Notes: generated from the sequence alone by a model not told the origin. DNA of 64,000 nt from Desulfitobacterium sp038181555 (GCF_038181555.1 NZ_JBBWUA010000008.1:62001-126000); one strand, 5' to 3'. Counted from the first letter of the stretch, positions 1 through 8,687 are shown. Translations and numbers: made by a program.

Positions 1-15
1 GGCTTCTTTTATTTC

Positions 16-216
16 TTATCGAGCATTTAACTTTGAGTAAAATTTATCATTTGTTGATGTGTCCGGAAGATCGGCAAAACGTGCTTCTTTGCCCGATGGT
101 TTTTTCGCTTGATCATAGTAACTAGAATGCTTAGATTTACTGGTCCATCTGTCCGAAGCTAATAATACAATAAGAGCACCAAGAGCAACAATACCCATTA
201 TCCATTGAAATAACAT
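16..216 (-). CDS. small membrane protein, unknown function
   Basis: A 66-residue protein that I do not recognise. Residues 4-20 form one hydrophobic segment rich in Ile, Leu, Val and Ala, followed by a basic stretch (RWTSKSKH) and a polar tail, as in a single-span membrane protein with a cytoplasmic tail. A ribosome binding site (GGAGGTG) lies a few bases before the ATG. The gene stands alone: the next gene on this strand ends more than 200 bases away. A real small gene is likely because start signal and membrane segment agree, but no function can be given. Confidence 0.6.
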   Translation of the reverse strand: MLFQWIMGIVALGALIVLLASDRWTSKSKHSSYYDQAKKPSGKEARFADLPDTSTNDKFYSKLNAR

Positions 217-318
217 AATTATGACACCTCCATTATTATTTTAGAGCCTGACAGCAGAATGTCAAGAGTGCAAATTCAACCATTCACCTATCATTATATA
301 CCATTGAGGGAATCTTTG

Positions 319-347
319 CTGACAGAATATTTCGATTAGTCTATACT
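319..347 (+). promoter_or_regulatory. sigma-A-like promoter of a possible small RNA
   Basis: CTGACA (319-324) and TATACT (342-347) are separated by 17 bases, a good vegetative promoter. No open reading frame follows on this strand before the terminator at 395-423. Confidence 0.5.
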
Positions 348-353
348 AAATCC

Positions 354-423
354 AAACACTCCTCAACCCTTTTCCACCCGGGCAATAGCCCCTTCCCCAT
401 CAAGCAACAGATGGGGTTTTTTT
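354..423 (+). ncRNA. candidate small RNA of about 70 nt
   Basis: The interval runs from the expected transcription start (about 7 bases after the -10 box) to an intrinsic terminator. The terminator pairs CCCCATC (395-401) with GATGGGG (410-416) and is followed by seven T (417-423). The unpaired part is rich in C, with CTCC and CCACCC runs that could in principle pair with GGAGG ribosome binding sites. The terminator has no U tract on the minus strand, so it does not serve the convergent FtsA-like gene. Expression has not been shown; the call rests on the promoter-terminator pairing alone. Confidence 0.4.
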
Positions 424-431
424 ATTTTTGC

Positions 432-2549
432 TTACTGCTTATTGTGAGGGAAGATCTTTTCCCATTGGATCTCTATGCGGTCTCCCGGAATGAGAGGGGT
501 TGTGAACTCTGCTTCTTGACCATTTTTCTTCAAGGATAACCTGGCATTGGCAGGCATCCCCTGAGGTATCTTAATATGAGGAAGCAAATCTGAAAGTATT
601 GGCCTGGTTTCATAACCCTCAACGATCAGTTCCATTCCATCTTCCACTTTATCCTGCCCGGTGAGAATTTTGCCACGGGAGAGCACACGGCGGATTTGGG
701 GAGGAAAAAGAACCTCTTCACCATTGACACAAAACACCATAGGTCGCGGATTTAATTGTAAATCCTTAATCGTAAGCTCTTTCACTCGGATGATTACCTC
801 ATCACCGGACTGAATAACCCGCTCGAGGGTTGCTTTTTGTCGGTTGACAAAAATTTCTCTTGTTTCGGGAATGGTATGTTCCTCACCGTCAATTTTATAA
901 CGTATCTCCGTCCGTTGATAATTCTTTTCCTGAAGAAAACGCAACAAATCCTTTATTGTTCGATTACTCGCTACCTCTATCTTGGCGCCATCGATAACGT
1001 TCATATGATCTTCTACCAGATGACCATTACAATAGATTTGCGGAGAGAAAAGCAGTGGTTGGTCATTAACCTTGATCTTCTTTGCTAGTACGCTGGGAAT
1101 CAATTCGGCAAAGGTTATTTGTGCATCTTTCCCATCGACTGCGGGTTTGAATTCAATGGTATCGCCCTGCTTGAGTTCTTGGTCCAATTTTACCTCTTGA
1201 CCATTGAGAATAAATTGTGCTGGTTTTCCGAATTCACCCTTGAGGATCTTCATCTCCCCGTTAAATTCAAAGGTTAAAGCCGAGCCTGGTCGACCCACAA
1301 GCAGTCTTGGTGCTATTCCCGCCGCCAGCAGCGCATCTGAAACTGTCGCTAATTGCAATTCAAAGACTTGGACGGGGATGTCATTGACGTGTACCGAAAA
1401 GTATTGTAACCCTTCACCTTCTAAGGTAGATATGCCAATCCCGATGGGGGTTATGGCGTCCGGTCCCTTGAGTGTTTCGTCACCCGAGACCCCCTGAATT
1501 CTTTCACGGATTTGGATACCCACTCTATTTCTCGGCATTTCGAGAAGTTCACAAAGAATTTCCGTCAGATGAGGTGTTAAGCTTCCCCCACCGACGAGAA
1601 TAATCGCATGGGGATTCCTTTGATTGAGGCGAAGTAATTCCCCAGCTATCTTTTGAGCTAACTCGAAAACAACTGGGCGAATTACTTCGATAACTTCTTC
1701 TTGATCTATCGTTATTTCCGCCCCAAGAAAATCTGTAAAGGTAACTTGAGCGTTTGAATTCAAGCTACGCTTGATTGTTTCTCCGGTTTTAAAATCCACC
1801 AGATAATGCTGGCAAATCCTTTCCGTGATTGCGTCCCCTGCCATGGGCACCATCCCATAGGCAAAAAACGATCCATTTTGGGTCAAGGCAATATCAGAAG
1901 TACCCGCTCCCACATCAACTAAGGCAAGATTCATTCGTCTCATATCCGGTGGAATGGCTGCTCTTCCGGCCGCAATGGGCTCTAAGGTTAAGTCCCTCAT
2001 CTCTAAGCCAGCTCTGGTAATTACTCCTGTTAAGCCATCGATTACCGTACGAGGTAAAAATGAGGCAATCACCTTAACCTGGACCTCTTTTCCTCTTTGT
2101 CCGATCAGCTTGGCTAGGCTTTGCCCTTCCAAAAAAGCTTCAATTGTACTATATCCAACACAATGGTACGAGGTGCCGTCTTCAGGCTGTAGCTCACGCA
2201 GGGCATGTTCTACTGCTTCCATTTCGAGAGCAAAAACATCCTCTCTTTCCCATATAATAGGAACAAGATGCGATTTTTGCGCAGTAGCCACAACGGTTTT
2301 AAGCGCTCGCCCAGCCGCAGCAACAGATACATAGCATAGCTTCCTCTTAATCTGTGCCTCTAGCTCCTCTTTCACCCATCGCACAGCTTCTGCGACTGCT
2401 TCAACATCGTGTATCTGGCCGTCATACATCGACCGCTGGCGATGCTCTGTTTGAGCCCGCGCGATGATTCGATAGCCCTCCGTAGTCTTTTCCATAATAA
2501 GCCCCATTACCAAGCGTGTGCCAATATCTAAAGCAAATACTTGTTCCAC
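432..2549 (-). CDS. FtsA-like actin-fold ATPase with long C-terminal extension
   Basis: About 705 residues. The first ~380 have the FtsA/PilM/DnaK actin-like ATPase fold: phosphate-1 motif ALDIGTRLVMGL near the N terminus, phosphate-2 motif LVDVGAGTSDIAL in the middle and adenosine motif AIILVGGGSLTPHL. FtsA anchors FtsZ to the membrane, PilM anchors pilus machinery; this protein is far longer than either (about 420 and 350 residues). The remaining ~320 residues contain several similar units ending in G-D/A-x-I-x-[IFV], which look like repeated small beta folds. A GTG at 2558 also opens the frame, but AGGTGAT lies at the right distance for the GTG at 2549. It stands alone and is not in a division cluster, so a role in division is only inferred. 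Confidence 0.75.
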   Translation of the reverse strand: MEQVFALDIGTRLVMGLIMEKTTEGYRIIARAQTEHRQRSMYDGQIHDVEAVAEAVRWVKEELEAQIKRKLCYVSVAAAGRALKTVVATAQKSHLVPIIWEREDVFALEMEAVEHALRELQPEDGTSYHCVGYSTIEAFLEGQSLAKLIGQRGKEVQVKVIASFLPRTVIDGLTGVITRAGLEMRDLTLEPIAAGRAAIPPDMRRMNLALVDVGAGTSDIALTQNGSFFAYGMVPMAGDAITERICQHYLVDFKTGETIKRSLNSNAQVTFTDFLGAEITIDQEEVIEVIRPVVFELAQKIAGELLRLNQRNPHAIILVGGGSLTPHLTEILCELLEMPRNRVGIQIRERIQGVSGDETLKGPDAITPIGIGISTLEGEGLQYFSVHVNDIPVQVFELQLATVSDALLAAGIAPRLLVGRPGSALTFEFNGEMKILKGEFGKPAQFILNGQEVKLDQELKQGDTIEFKPAVDGKDAQITFAELIPSVLAKKIKVNDQPLLFSPQIYCNGHLVEDHMNVIDGAKIEVASNRTIKDLLRFLQEKNYQRTEIRYKIDGEEHTIPETREIFVNRQKATLERVIQSGDEVIIRVKELTIKDLQLNPRPMVFCVNGEEVLFPPQIRRVLSRGKILTGQDKVEDGMELIVEGYETRPILSDLLPHIKIPQGMPANARLSLKKNGQEAEFTTPLIPGDRIEIQWEKIFPHNKQ

Positions 2550-2639
2550 ACTGATCACCTCAAATGCAAGAATTCTACCTAATGTGCTTAATTTCCTCTA
2601 TCTTCGTTTTTTCTTTTCTTGTCTTTGAGTTATGACTTC

Positions 2640-3611
2640 TTAAATTGCTAACTGATTGGCTAGATCATAGAGAGCTTTATTCAGTGGTCTCCGCTCTCCA
2701 TAAGCAACTTCTAGGGGCAAAGAAACGATTTCTTGATTCACATAGGCTGTCATACGATCCGTCTCGCCGGCACAGAGGATTTCTACCGCCTTGCCACCCA
2801 TCTGGGAAGCTAAGACAATATCCAGGGCACTGGGACTTCCTCCCCGTTGTATATGCCCTAAAATCGTGACTCGGGTCTCAAATCCAGTACGTTGGCGAAG
2901 TTCTTCCCCTAGATGCAAAGCACTAGCTGCACCCTCTGCGACAATAATAATACTGTGATTCTTCCCTCGCTGATGACCTCGTGCTAACTTAGCCATAATA
3001 TCATCCAGATCCGGCTTGATCTCGGGTACGATGATAGTTTCTGCGCCACAAGCTACCCCCGACTGGAGCGCAATATTCCCACAATCCCGCCCCATGACCT
3101 CGACCAGGAAGGTGCGATCATGAGAAGTTGCTGTATCGCGAATTTTACTTACGGCCTGCACCACATTATTTACGGCGGTATCAAAGCCAATGGTCAAATC
3201 CGTTCCTGCAATATCGTTATCAATCGTGCCTGGTATACCTACAATCGGTATTCCTTGGGCCGAAAGAGTTTGTGCCCCACGAAAAGAACCATCTCCGCCA
3301 ATAATGATTAAGGCATCAATATCACGATAACGCAATTGCTCTGCCGCATTTTTTTGCCCTTCTGGAGTCATCATCTCTGGAGAACGGGCCGTCATAAGCA
3401 TTGTTCCCCCGCGATGAATAATATCTGCTACAGCCCCCAAATTCATATCGATGAATTCACCATGGATAAGTCCTTCGTAACCCTTTTTTACCCCAAGAAC
3501 TTCAAGTCCATGATATATCCCCTTGCGCACTACAGCTCGGATGGCTGCATTCATCCCCGGTGCATCTCCACCACTGGTGAGAACGGCAACTTTTTTAATC
3601 CTATTTGTCAC
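2640..3611 (-). CDS. pfkA: ATP-dependent 6-phosphofructokinase
   Basis: 323 residues, close to the usual ~320 of bacterial PfkA. It phosphorylates fructose 6-phosphate to the 1,6-bisphosphate, the committing step of glycolysis, in the cytoplasm as a tetramer. Visible family motifs are GGDAPGMNAAIR near the N terminus (nucleotide site), IIIGGDGSFRGA, PGTIDNDIAGTD with the catalytic aspartate, and GHIQRGGSPSALD. The start lies only 3 bases after the stop codon of the upstream DnaA-like gene, so both are probably transcribed together. Confidence 0.97.
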   Translation of the reverse strand: MTNRIKKVAVLTSGGDAPGMNAAIRAVVRKGIYHGLEVLGVKKGYEGLIHGEFIDMNLGAVADIIHRGGTMLMTARSPEMMTPEGQKNAAEQLRYRDIDALIIIGGDGSFRGAQTLSAQGIPIVGIPGTIDNDIAGTDLTIGFDTAVNNVVQAVSKIRDTATSHDRTFLVEVMGRDCGNIALQSGVACGAETIIVPEIKPDLDDIMAKLARGHQRGKNHSIIIVAEGAASALHLGEELRQRTGFETRVTILGHIQRGGSPSALDIVLASQMGGKAVEILCAGETDRMTAYVNQEIVSLPLEVAYGERRPLNKALYDLANQLAI

Positions 3612-3614
3612 GCA

Positions 3615-4613
3615 TCATACCCCATTCCTAAAATTCACGTCGTCACGAGCTTCAAAATACTCTAAGAACATTTTAGTCTTTGCACATATTTCGGGATTTT
3701 TCTTATTAAGGTCCTGAACCTGTTGATAGGATTTCATAACACTACTATGAGCTTTGTTCAGTAATAACCCTATCTCGGGATATGAAAGCTGACAGAGGCT
3801 CCGCATTCCGTAGATTGCTAGCGCCCGTGCCTCTCGCACTTGAGAAACTCTCGAAGTTCCATATATATCGTCAAGATTCGTACCCGTTATATTTGCAGCA
3901 TGGCGAATGATATTGTGCGGGGTGGGACGATGACTATCCCTATTTCTTAGATAGATTAAATAGGCTGTTAAGGCTTCCTTGTCCAGAGCCCCTTCCATTC
4001 TATTAGCGTATTCAATAAAGCCTTTTAAAAGGTTTTGGGCTTCTGAAAAACTGTATATTTCCTTCGCTAGGGTCTCTAACACTTGTTCTTCTAAGATTAA
4101 ATACTTAGCGTGTGCAAGCCTCTGCAGATAGTTTAAAATGTCTTCCCGGTTCGGCTGCCCAATCGGAACAGCTAATCCCCCTCGTAAACGTGAGGCAAGT
4201 TTATGCCCGAGAATATCTAATTGAGATGGTTCTCCTTGAAATCCACAAATCATTTTGCGATCACCTTGAAACAGAGCTTCGTAAGTATGAAAGAATTCTT
4301 CGATACTGTGAGCCTTACCTTTTAGCAATTCAAGATGATCAATAATCAACACAGCCGGGGTGCGGACTCTGTGACGAAATTGAGCTAGGGTTCCTTCCTG
4401 AGCTGAAAAAGCATAACTCTTGATAAAATCTTGGGCATCAAGATAGAGAATAGAGTGCTGATTCTTTAGTCGTTTAAAACACTGGAGGAGAAGTTCAGAT
4501 TTCCCTACCCCTGCAGGACCGTAAATTAACGTTGAGAAAGAAGCTCGAGCAGGAGAGTATTCATTCAGAACATTTTCGGCCATACGATTAAAGTCTGACG
4601 AAAGCCAAATCAT
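3615..4613 (-). CDS. DnaA-like AAA+ ATPase
   Basis: 332 residues, shorter than DnaA (about 450). Walker A is GPAGVGKS (32-39); a Walker B-like VLIIDHLE lies near 92-99. The C-terminal ~90 residues resemble the DnaA duplex-DNA binding domain IV, with a helix-turn-helix ending in AHSSVMKSYQQV, comparable to the HTTV box of DnaA. The N-terminal DnaJ-like interaction domain of DnaA is absent. It may be a DnaA paralogue acting as regulator or loader. No cluster of DnaA boxes was noticed beside it. The ATG follows AAGGGGAGAG closely. The gene leads a two-gene unit with pfkA. Confidence 0.75.
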   Translation of the reverse strand: MIWLSSDFNRMAENVLNEYSPARASFSTLIYGPAGVGKSELLLQCFKRLKNQHSILYLDAQDFIKSYAFSAQEGTLAQFRHRVRTPAVLIIDHLELLKGKAHSIEEFFHTYEALFQGDRKMICGFQGEPSQLDILGHKLASRLRGGLAVPIGQPNREDILNYLQRLAHAKYLILEEQVLETLAKEIYSFSEAQNLLKGFIEYANRMEGALDKEALTAYLIYLRNRDSHRPTPHNIIRHAANITGTNLDDIYGTSRVSQVREARALAIYGMRSLCQLSYPEIGLLLNKAHSSVMKSYQQVQDLNKKNPEICAKTKMFLEYFEARDDVNFRNGV

Positions 4614-4739
4614 ATCTCTCCCCTTCCTTTCTCAATTCTTACCATGATCTTCTCTTCCCATGTTCATCTCTGACGATGATCTATTCTTTCAATAATTTAT
4701 ACTTAGCCATATCTCCTAAGTTTAAATTCTCAAAAGAGG

Positions 4740-4759
4740 AAAAAGAGGGACATTCCCTC
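4740..4759 (-). terminator. terminator after the cyclophilin gene
   Basis: On the minus strand GAGGGA pairs with TCCCTC over a 3-base loop and is followed by TTTTTCC. It separates the cyclophilin gene from the DnaA-like gene. Confidence 0.6.
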
Positions 4760-4839
4760 TCTTTCCTATGTTCACTGCCTTATGTTACAAGCGAATGATT
4801 TTTATTTATAGTCTTTAAAAGCTATGTATTCTTATAGTC

Positions 4840-5349
4840 TTATAGAAAATCTACTGTAACCTTTTTCATCCGCTGATCTTCGATGGGTTTATCACGATAA
4901 TCGCGTTCTTCATTGGCAATGCGATCTACTTCTTCGATCCCTTCAATAACCTTACCAAAGGAAGCATACTGACCATCCAAGTGTGGTGAATTAGCATGCA
5001 TAAGGAAGAATTGAGATCCTGCTGAGTTGGGGTTTGCCGTACGTGCCATGGAAATAACGCCACGATCATGCTTCAGGTCATTTTGGAAGCCATTAGCAGT
5101 AAATTCACCTTTTATGCTATAGCCGCAGCCACCCATACCGGTTCCTTGAGGATCTCCACCCTGAATCATAAAGCCGGGAATCACCCGATGGAAAATAATC
5201 CCGTCATAAAAACCTTTTTCAACTAAGGAAACAAAATTTTTCACTGTCTCGGGAGCTATCTCAGGATAAAGCTCAACCTTTATTTGGTTTCCATTTTCCA
5301 TTTCAATCGTTACGACAGGCTTCTTGCCATTTAATTCTTGTTCGCTCAC
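4840..5349 (-). CDS. cyclophilin-type peptidyl-prolyl cis-trans isomerase
   Basis: 169 residues from the GTG at 5349. Cyclophilins isomerise X-Pro bonds and help folding. Motifs are FHRVIPGFMIQGGDP, GRGVISMA-like DRGVISMARTANPNSAGSQF and YASFGKVIEG, with Arg and Phe of FHRVIPGF as active-site residues. No signal peptide is seen, so it is cytoplasmic. An ATG 63 bases upstream is also in frame, but AGGAGGA stands 6 bases before the GTG and the residues between are not family-like, so the shorter form is preferred. It is divergent from znuA. Confidence 0.93.
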   Translation of the reverse strand: MSEQELNGKKPVVTIEMENGNQIKVELYPEIAPETVKNFVSLVEKGFYDGIIFHRVIPGFMIQGGDPQGTGMGGCGYSIKGEFTANGFQNDLKHDRGVISMARTANPNSAGSQFFLMHANSPHLDGQYASFGKVIEGIEEVDRIANEERDYRDKPIEDQRMKKVTVDFL

Positions 5350-5439
5350 AGTATATCCTCCTAAAATTGAATTCTCTCCCTGATTATAACCATTTTTCAG
5401 CTCGTTTACCACGTTAATAAGTAAATTGAACTTAAAAAT

Positions 5440-5468
5440 TTGACATTTTGTTCTTTCTATACTACACT
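5440..5468 (+). promoter_or_regulatory. promoter of the zinc uptake operon
   Basis: TTGACA (5440-5445) and TACACT (5463-5468) with exactly 17 bases between. The znuA ATG is at 5504. Confidence 0.7.
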
Positions 5469-5471
5469 TGC

Positions 5472-5494
5472 TTATTGAAATACTATATCAATAA
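5472..5494. promoter_or_regulatory. candidate Zur operator (23-bp palindrome)
   Basis: Left arm TTATTGAAATA and right arm TATATCAATAA flank a single C; only one symmetric base pair is broken. The site starts 3 bases after the -10 box and runs into the ribosome binding site, so a bound repressor would block transcription. Size and AT-rich symmetry suit Fur-family operators, and a Fur-family gene ends the operon. The sequence does not closely match the B. subtilis Zur consensus as I remember it. Confidence 0.55.
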
Positions 5495-5503
5495 GGAGGC
5501 ACT

Positions 5504-6469
5504 ATGCCATCATCTAGCAATAATTCGAAATGGTTCATGATTATCCTAGCAGTATCTCTAGCTATTTTTATAGGTGGTTGTTCAGCAGAGAAGCCCGTCA
5601 GCAATCTCAAACAAAATGTGGTTATCACCAGCATCTCACCCCTTGCCGACCTGATTAAGGAAGTGGGCGGTGATCGAATTCAAGTCGTCAGCTTGGTACC
5701 AACGGGCAGTGACCCCCACACCTATGAGCCAAAGGCTGATGCAGTTCGGCAGGTGGCAACAGCTAAGCTCTTTTTTGCTAACGGTGTCGGCCAAGAATAC
5801 TATCTGGAAGACCTCATTAGTAATTCCCAAAACCCCGGCATCCGGACCGTGGTCTTATCTGAGGGACTCCCCATCTTAGGGGTGGAGGAGTATGATGCTC
5901 ATAAAGAGGAAGGGACCCACACTGAAGGGGATGGTCATGATCACTCCCAGGGTAACCCTCATTTATGGCTGGATGTAACAAACGCTCAACATTATGTGGA
6001 AAAAATCCGTGACGTCTTGATCGAGACCTACCCTCAAGATCAAGAGGTCTTCGCCACTAATGCCCAAAACTATCTTCTGGAGCTGGAATCCTTGGATCAA
6101 TGGATACAAGAGCAAATCCAGACCATTCCTGAAAATCATCGCCAAATTATCGTCTACCATAATGCTTGGAGCTATTATACAGAACGTTATGGTCTCACTG
6201 TCCTTCGTACAGTGGTTTCCGGTGAAGAATCTGAACCTCTCCCTCAGGAATACGCCCAACTCTTTCAACTGATAGAGGACCATGATGTCAAAGCTATCTT
6301 TGGGGAGGTTGGTTTTAATAACAAGCTCATTCTTCAACTTGCTCAGGATACAGGGATTAAGGTCGTAGACGATTTGTACCCTGACACCCTCGGCGTTAGT
6401 CCGGATACCGATAGCTATATAGGCATTATGAAGCATAATACCAATGCTTTTGTCTCCGCACTAAAATAA
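5504..6469 (+). CDS. znuA: zinc ABC transporter substrate-binding lipoprotein
   Basis: 321 residues of the cluster A-I metal-binding family. The N terminus is a lipoprotein signal: a hydrophobic stretch followed by lipobox IGGC with Cys near 27, so the mature protein is tethered outside the membrane. Expected metal ligands are seen: His in SDPHTYEP, His in GNPHLWLD, His in YHNAWSYY and Asp/Glu in FGEVGFNN. An acidic, His-rich loop (about residues 127-148, HKEEGTHTEGDGHDH) is typical of zinc rather than manganese binders. AAGGAGG precedes the ATG. First gene of znuA-znuC-znuB-zur. Confidence 0.93.
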   Translation: MPSSSNNSKWFMIILAVSLAIFIGGCSAEKPVSNLKQNVVITSISPLADLIKEVGGDRIQVVSLVPTGSDPHTYEPKADAVRQVATAKLFFANGVGQEYYLEDLISNSQNPGIRTVVLSEGLPILGVEEYDAHKEEGTHTEGDGHDHSQGNPHLWLDVTNAQHYVEKIRDVLIETYPQDQEVFATNAQNYLLELESLDQWIQEQIQTIPENHRQIIVYHNAWSYYTERYGLTVLRTVVSGEESEPLPQEYAQLFQLIEDHDVKAIFGEVGFNNKLILQLAQDTGIKVVDDLYPDTLGVSPDTDSYIGIMKHNTNAFVSALK

Positions 6470-6518
6470 TAAATCAGGCAAAAAGCTCATAACTCCGCTG
6501 ATGGAAGAAGGTTTTCGA

Positions 6519-7298
6519 ATGCATCTCCACAATTCTCAACTACCCCTGGCCGTTGAATTTGATTCGTTTTATTTTACCCTGCCCCAACGAGACATTCTAT
6601 GGGATATTAATCTTAAAATTCCCAGCGGCTCATGCATAGGCATTATCGGACCCAACGGCTCCGGCAAATCAACTCTTATCAAAAGCATCGTCGGTTTGAA
6701 CTCTCCCTCTCGAGGAACAGTTAAGGTGTTTGGTCAGCCTCCAACTCAAGCGTGGCGTCGCAAAATGCAGTTGGGTTATGTCCCCCAGCTTAAAACCATG
6801 GATAAGGATTTCCCCATTTCTGTTTATGAAGTCGTTATGCTCGGCAGAACCGGGCGTTTAGGATGGCTGAAACGTCCCCGAGCAGAGGATCATCACCTTG
6901 TTGAGCAGGCTTTGCAAAAGGTCAATATGCTCCAGCTAAGGAATCGTCCCATCGGCCATCTTTCTGGAGGCCAGCAGCAAAGGGTTTTGATTGCCCGAGC
7001 CCTTGCCACCGAATCGCAGCTCTTGCTTTTAGACGAACCCGCTACTGGGTTAGATATCCCTTCGCAGGAAAGTATATATCGTCTTATAGAAGATTTACAT
7101 GGCGAAGGAATTACCATCCTTACCACGACCCATGATTTAGCCGCTTTGGAATATCATCATTTTGATTTAATTTTGTGTCTAAACCAAACCGTCATCGCAT
7201 TTGGTGCACCCGAGGAAGTCCTCATTCCCGATATTTTAGAGCGTACCTTCATGGGAAGCCAACTAGGAGGGATCATTCGCAATGCATCTATTAACTGA
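6519..7298 (+). CDS. znuC: zinc ABC transporter ATP-binding protein
   Basis: About 259 residues. It hydrolyses ATP to drive zinc import through the neighbouring permease. Walker A GPNGSGKST, signature LSGGQQQRV, Walker B LLLLDEPATGLD and the switch His in TTTHDL are all present. An earlier in-frame ATG at 6501 exists, but AGAAGG lies 7 bases before the ATG at 6519. The 3' end overlaps znuB by 17 bases, indicating coupled translation. Confidence 0.94.
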   Translation: MHLHNSQLPLAVEFDSFYFTLPQRDILWDINLKIPSGSCIGIIGPNGSGKSTLIKSIVGLNSPSRGTVKVFGQPPTQAWRRKMQLGYVPQLKTMDKDFPISVYEVVMLGRTGRLGWLKRPRAEDHHLVEQALQKVNMLQLRNRPIGHLSGGQQQRVLIARALATESQLLLLDEPATGLDIPSQESIYRLIEDLHGEGITILTTTHDLAALEYHHFDLILCLNQTVIAFGAPEEVLIPDILERTFMGSQLGGIIRNASIN

Positions 7299-8139
7299 TC
7301 CTTTACAATATCCCTTCATGCAGCAGGCATTAATCGGAACCATTGCTATTGCAATTCTCACTGCTGTGGTGGGAACCTTTGTTATATTAAGACGTCTGGC
7401 CTTTATTGGCGAAGGTTTAGCTCATGGATCTTTGGCAGGCTTAGCGATCGGTTATCTTCTGGACTGGAATCTGTACATCGCCGGGAACATTTATACCATT
7501 GGCCTTGCTCTGTTTATCGGGGTGCTCCATGAAAAAACTAAGGTCAGCTTGGATACGGCGATCGGGATCCTTTTCTCGACCTCTATGGCCTTAGGGGTGG
7601 CGTTAATTAGCTCCCTAAAGTTCTATTCCACTAACTTAACCGGTTACCTCTTCGGCTCTGTCCTATCAATAGGTTCTTTTGATCTATTGATTATCGTCAG
7701 TTCAACTTTCTTGATTCTCTTGATTCTGACCCTTTTCTATAAAGAATTTGTCTATTATGCATTCGACCCAGAAATGGCTGAGGTAACTGGCTTACCGCGT
7801 GCTCGTCTTCATTACGCTATGCTGGCTATGATTGCCGTAACCGTAGTGGTGGCCTCCCAAACTGTGGGAATTATTCTCGTGACAGCACTCTTGACCATCC
7901 CGGCAGCCTCTGCTTTTCAATGGACACATTCTCTGAAAAAACTCGTCCTTCTAGCAATTATCTTTGGCCTATTGAGTGCCATCGTCGGACTTTATCTATC
8001 TTATTATTTGAACATTGCTTCAGGCGCTAGTATCGCCCTGACAGCTGCGCTGATTTTTTTGATAAGCTTACTTTTTTCGACCAAACGCGTCGGCCTACGT
8101 CGCAGCCTAGGTCGGGTAAAACTATCTGAGAAAGGATGA
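7282..8139 (+). CDS. znuB: zinc ABC transporter permease
   Basis: 285 residues with about eight hydrophobic segments, of the ABC-3 permease family that carries Zn or Mn across the membrane. Family motifs include FVILRRLAFIGEGLAHGSLAG near residue 30-50 (coupling and gate region) and GIILVTALLTIPAASA. GGAGGGA lies upstream of its start inside znuC. The stop codon lies just before the zur start. Confidence 0.93.
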   Translation: MHLLTDPLQYPFMQQALIGTIAIAILTAVVGTFVILRRLAFIGEGLAHGSLAGLAIGYLLDWNLYIAGNIYTIGLALFIGVLHEKTKVSLDTAIGILFSTSMALGVALISSLKFYSTNLTGYLFGSVLSIGSFDLLIIVSSTFLILLILTLFYKEFVYYAFDPEMAEVTGLPRARLHYAMLAMIAVTVVVASQTVGIILVTALLTIPAASAFQWTHSLKKLVLLAIIFGLLSAIVGLYLSYYLNIASGASIALTAALIFLISLLFSTKRVGLRRSLGRVKLSEKG

Positions 8140-8144
8140 CCTTC

Positions 8145-8582
8145 GTGAAACCTGATGATATCATCCAACTCATTCAAGAAAGAGGATATCGATTGACCAC
8201 CGCTCGTAAAAAAGTGATTGGAATTTTGGCAAACCATTCAGAATTCTTAGGCGCTTACGATATTCATCATTTACTTGAACAGGAAAACACCCGTATCGGT
8301 GTTGCTTCCATCTATCGTGTATTAGACTTGCTAAAAAGTCTCGGTCTCTTGAAGTCCGAGGAGTTCGGGGTGGGTGGTGAGAAATATCGCCTGGACAACG
8401 AGCATTCACATCACCATCATTCCCACCAATTGATTTGCTCGCAATGCGGTCATACGGAAGAATTGCTGGGAGAATGCCCCATTTCCCATATTGCAGACAA
8501 GCTGGAACGGGACAGTGGCTATCAAATCGAGGAGCATTGGCTACGCTTTTTTGGGGTTTGCCCTCTTTGCCGTGAACAGTAA
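8145..8582 (+). CDS. zur: Fur-family zinc uptake regulator
   Basis: About 145 residues: an N-terminal winged helix (RGYRLTTARKKVIGIL, VASIYRVLDLLKSLGLL) and a C-terminal dimerisation/metal domain with a His-rich segment (EHSHHHHSHQ) and two CxxC pairs (CSQC, CPLC) that form the structural zinc site. Fur, PerR and Zur cannot be told apart with certainty by sequence, but the position as last gene of the zinc operon favours Zur. ATG at 8136 overlaps the znuB stop but sits directly on the ribosome binding site; GTG at 8145 is 8 bases from AAGGAT and is preferred. Confidence 0.85.
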   Translation: MKPDDIIQLIQERGYRLTTARKKVIGILANHSEFLGAYDIHHLLEQENTRIGVASIYRVLDLLKSLGLLKSEEFGVGGEKYRLDNEHSHHHHSHQLICSQCGHTEELLGECPISHIADKLERDSGYQIEEHWLRFFGVCPLCREQ

Positions 8583-8608
8583 GGCTTGCGTGTTAGTAAA
8601 AACAATTT

Positions 8609-8646
8609 GAGAGGTAAAGCATTGACATCAGCTTTACCTCTCTTTT
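8609..8646 (+). terminator. terminator between zur and the DedA gene
   Basis: GAGAGGTAAAGC (8609-8620) and GCTTTACCTCTC (8631-8642) form a perfect 12-bp stem over a 10-base loop, followed by TTTT. It ends the zinc operon and lies just downstream of the convergent DedA gene, although the minus side lacks a long U tract. Confidence 0.85.
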
Positions 8647-8687
8647 GCTATGTAATAGTTTCTCAATAGGGTACGCTACAAGGTACG

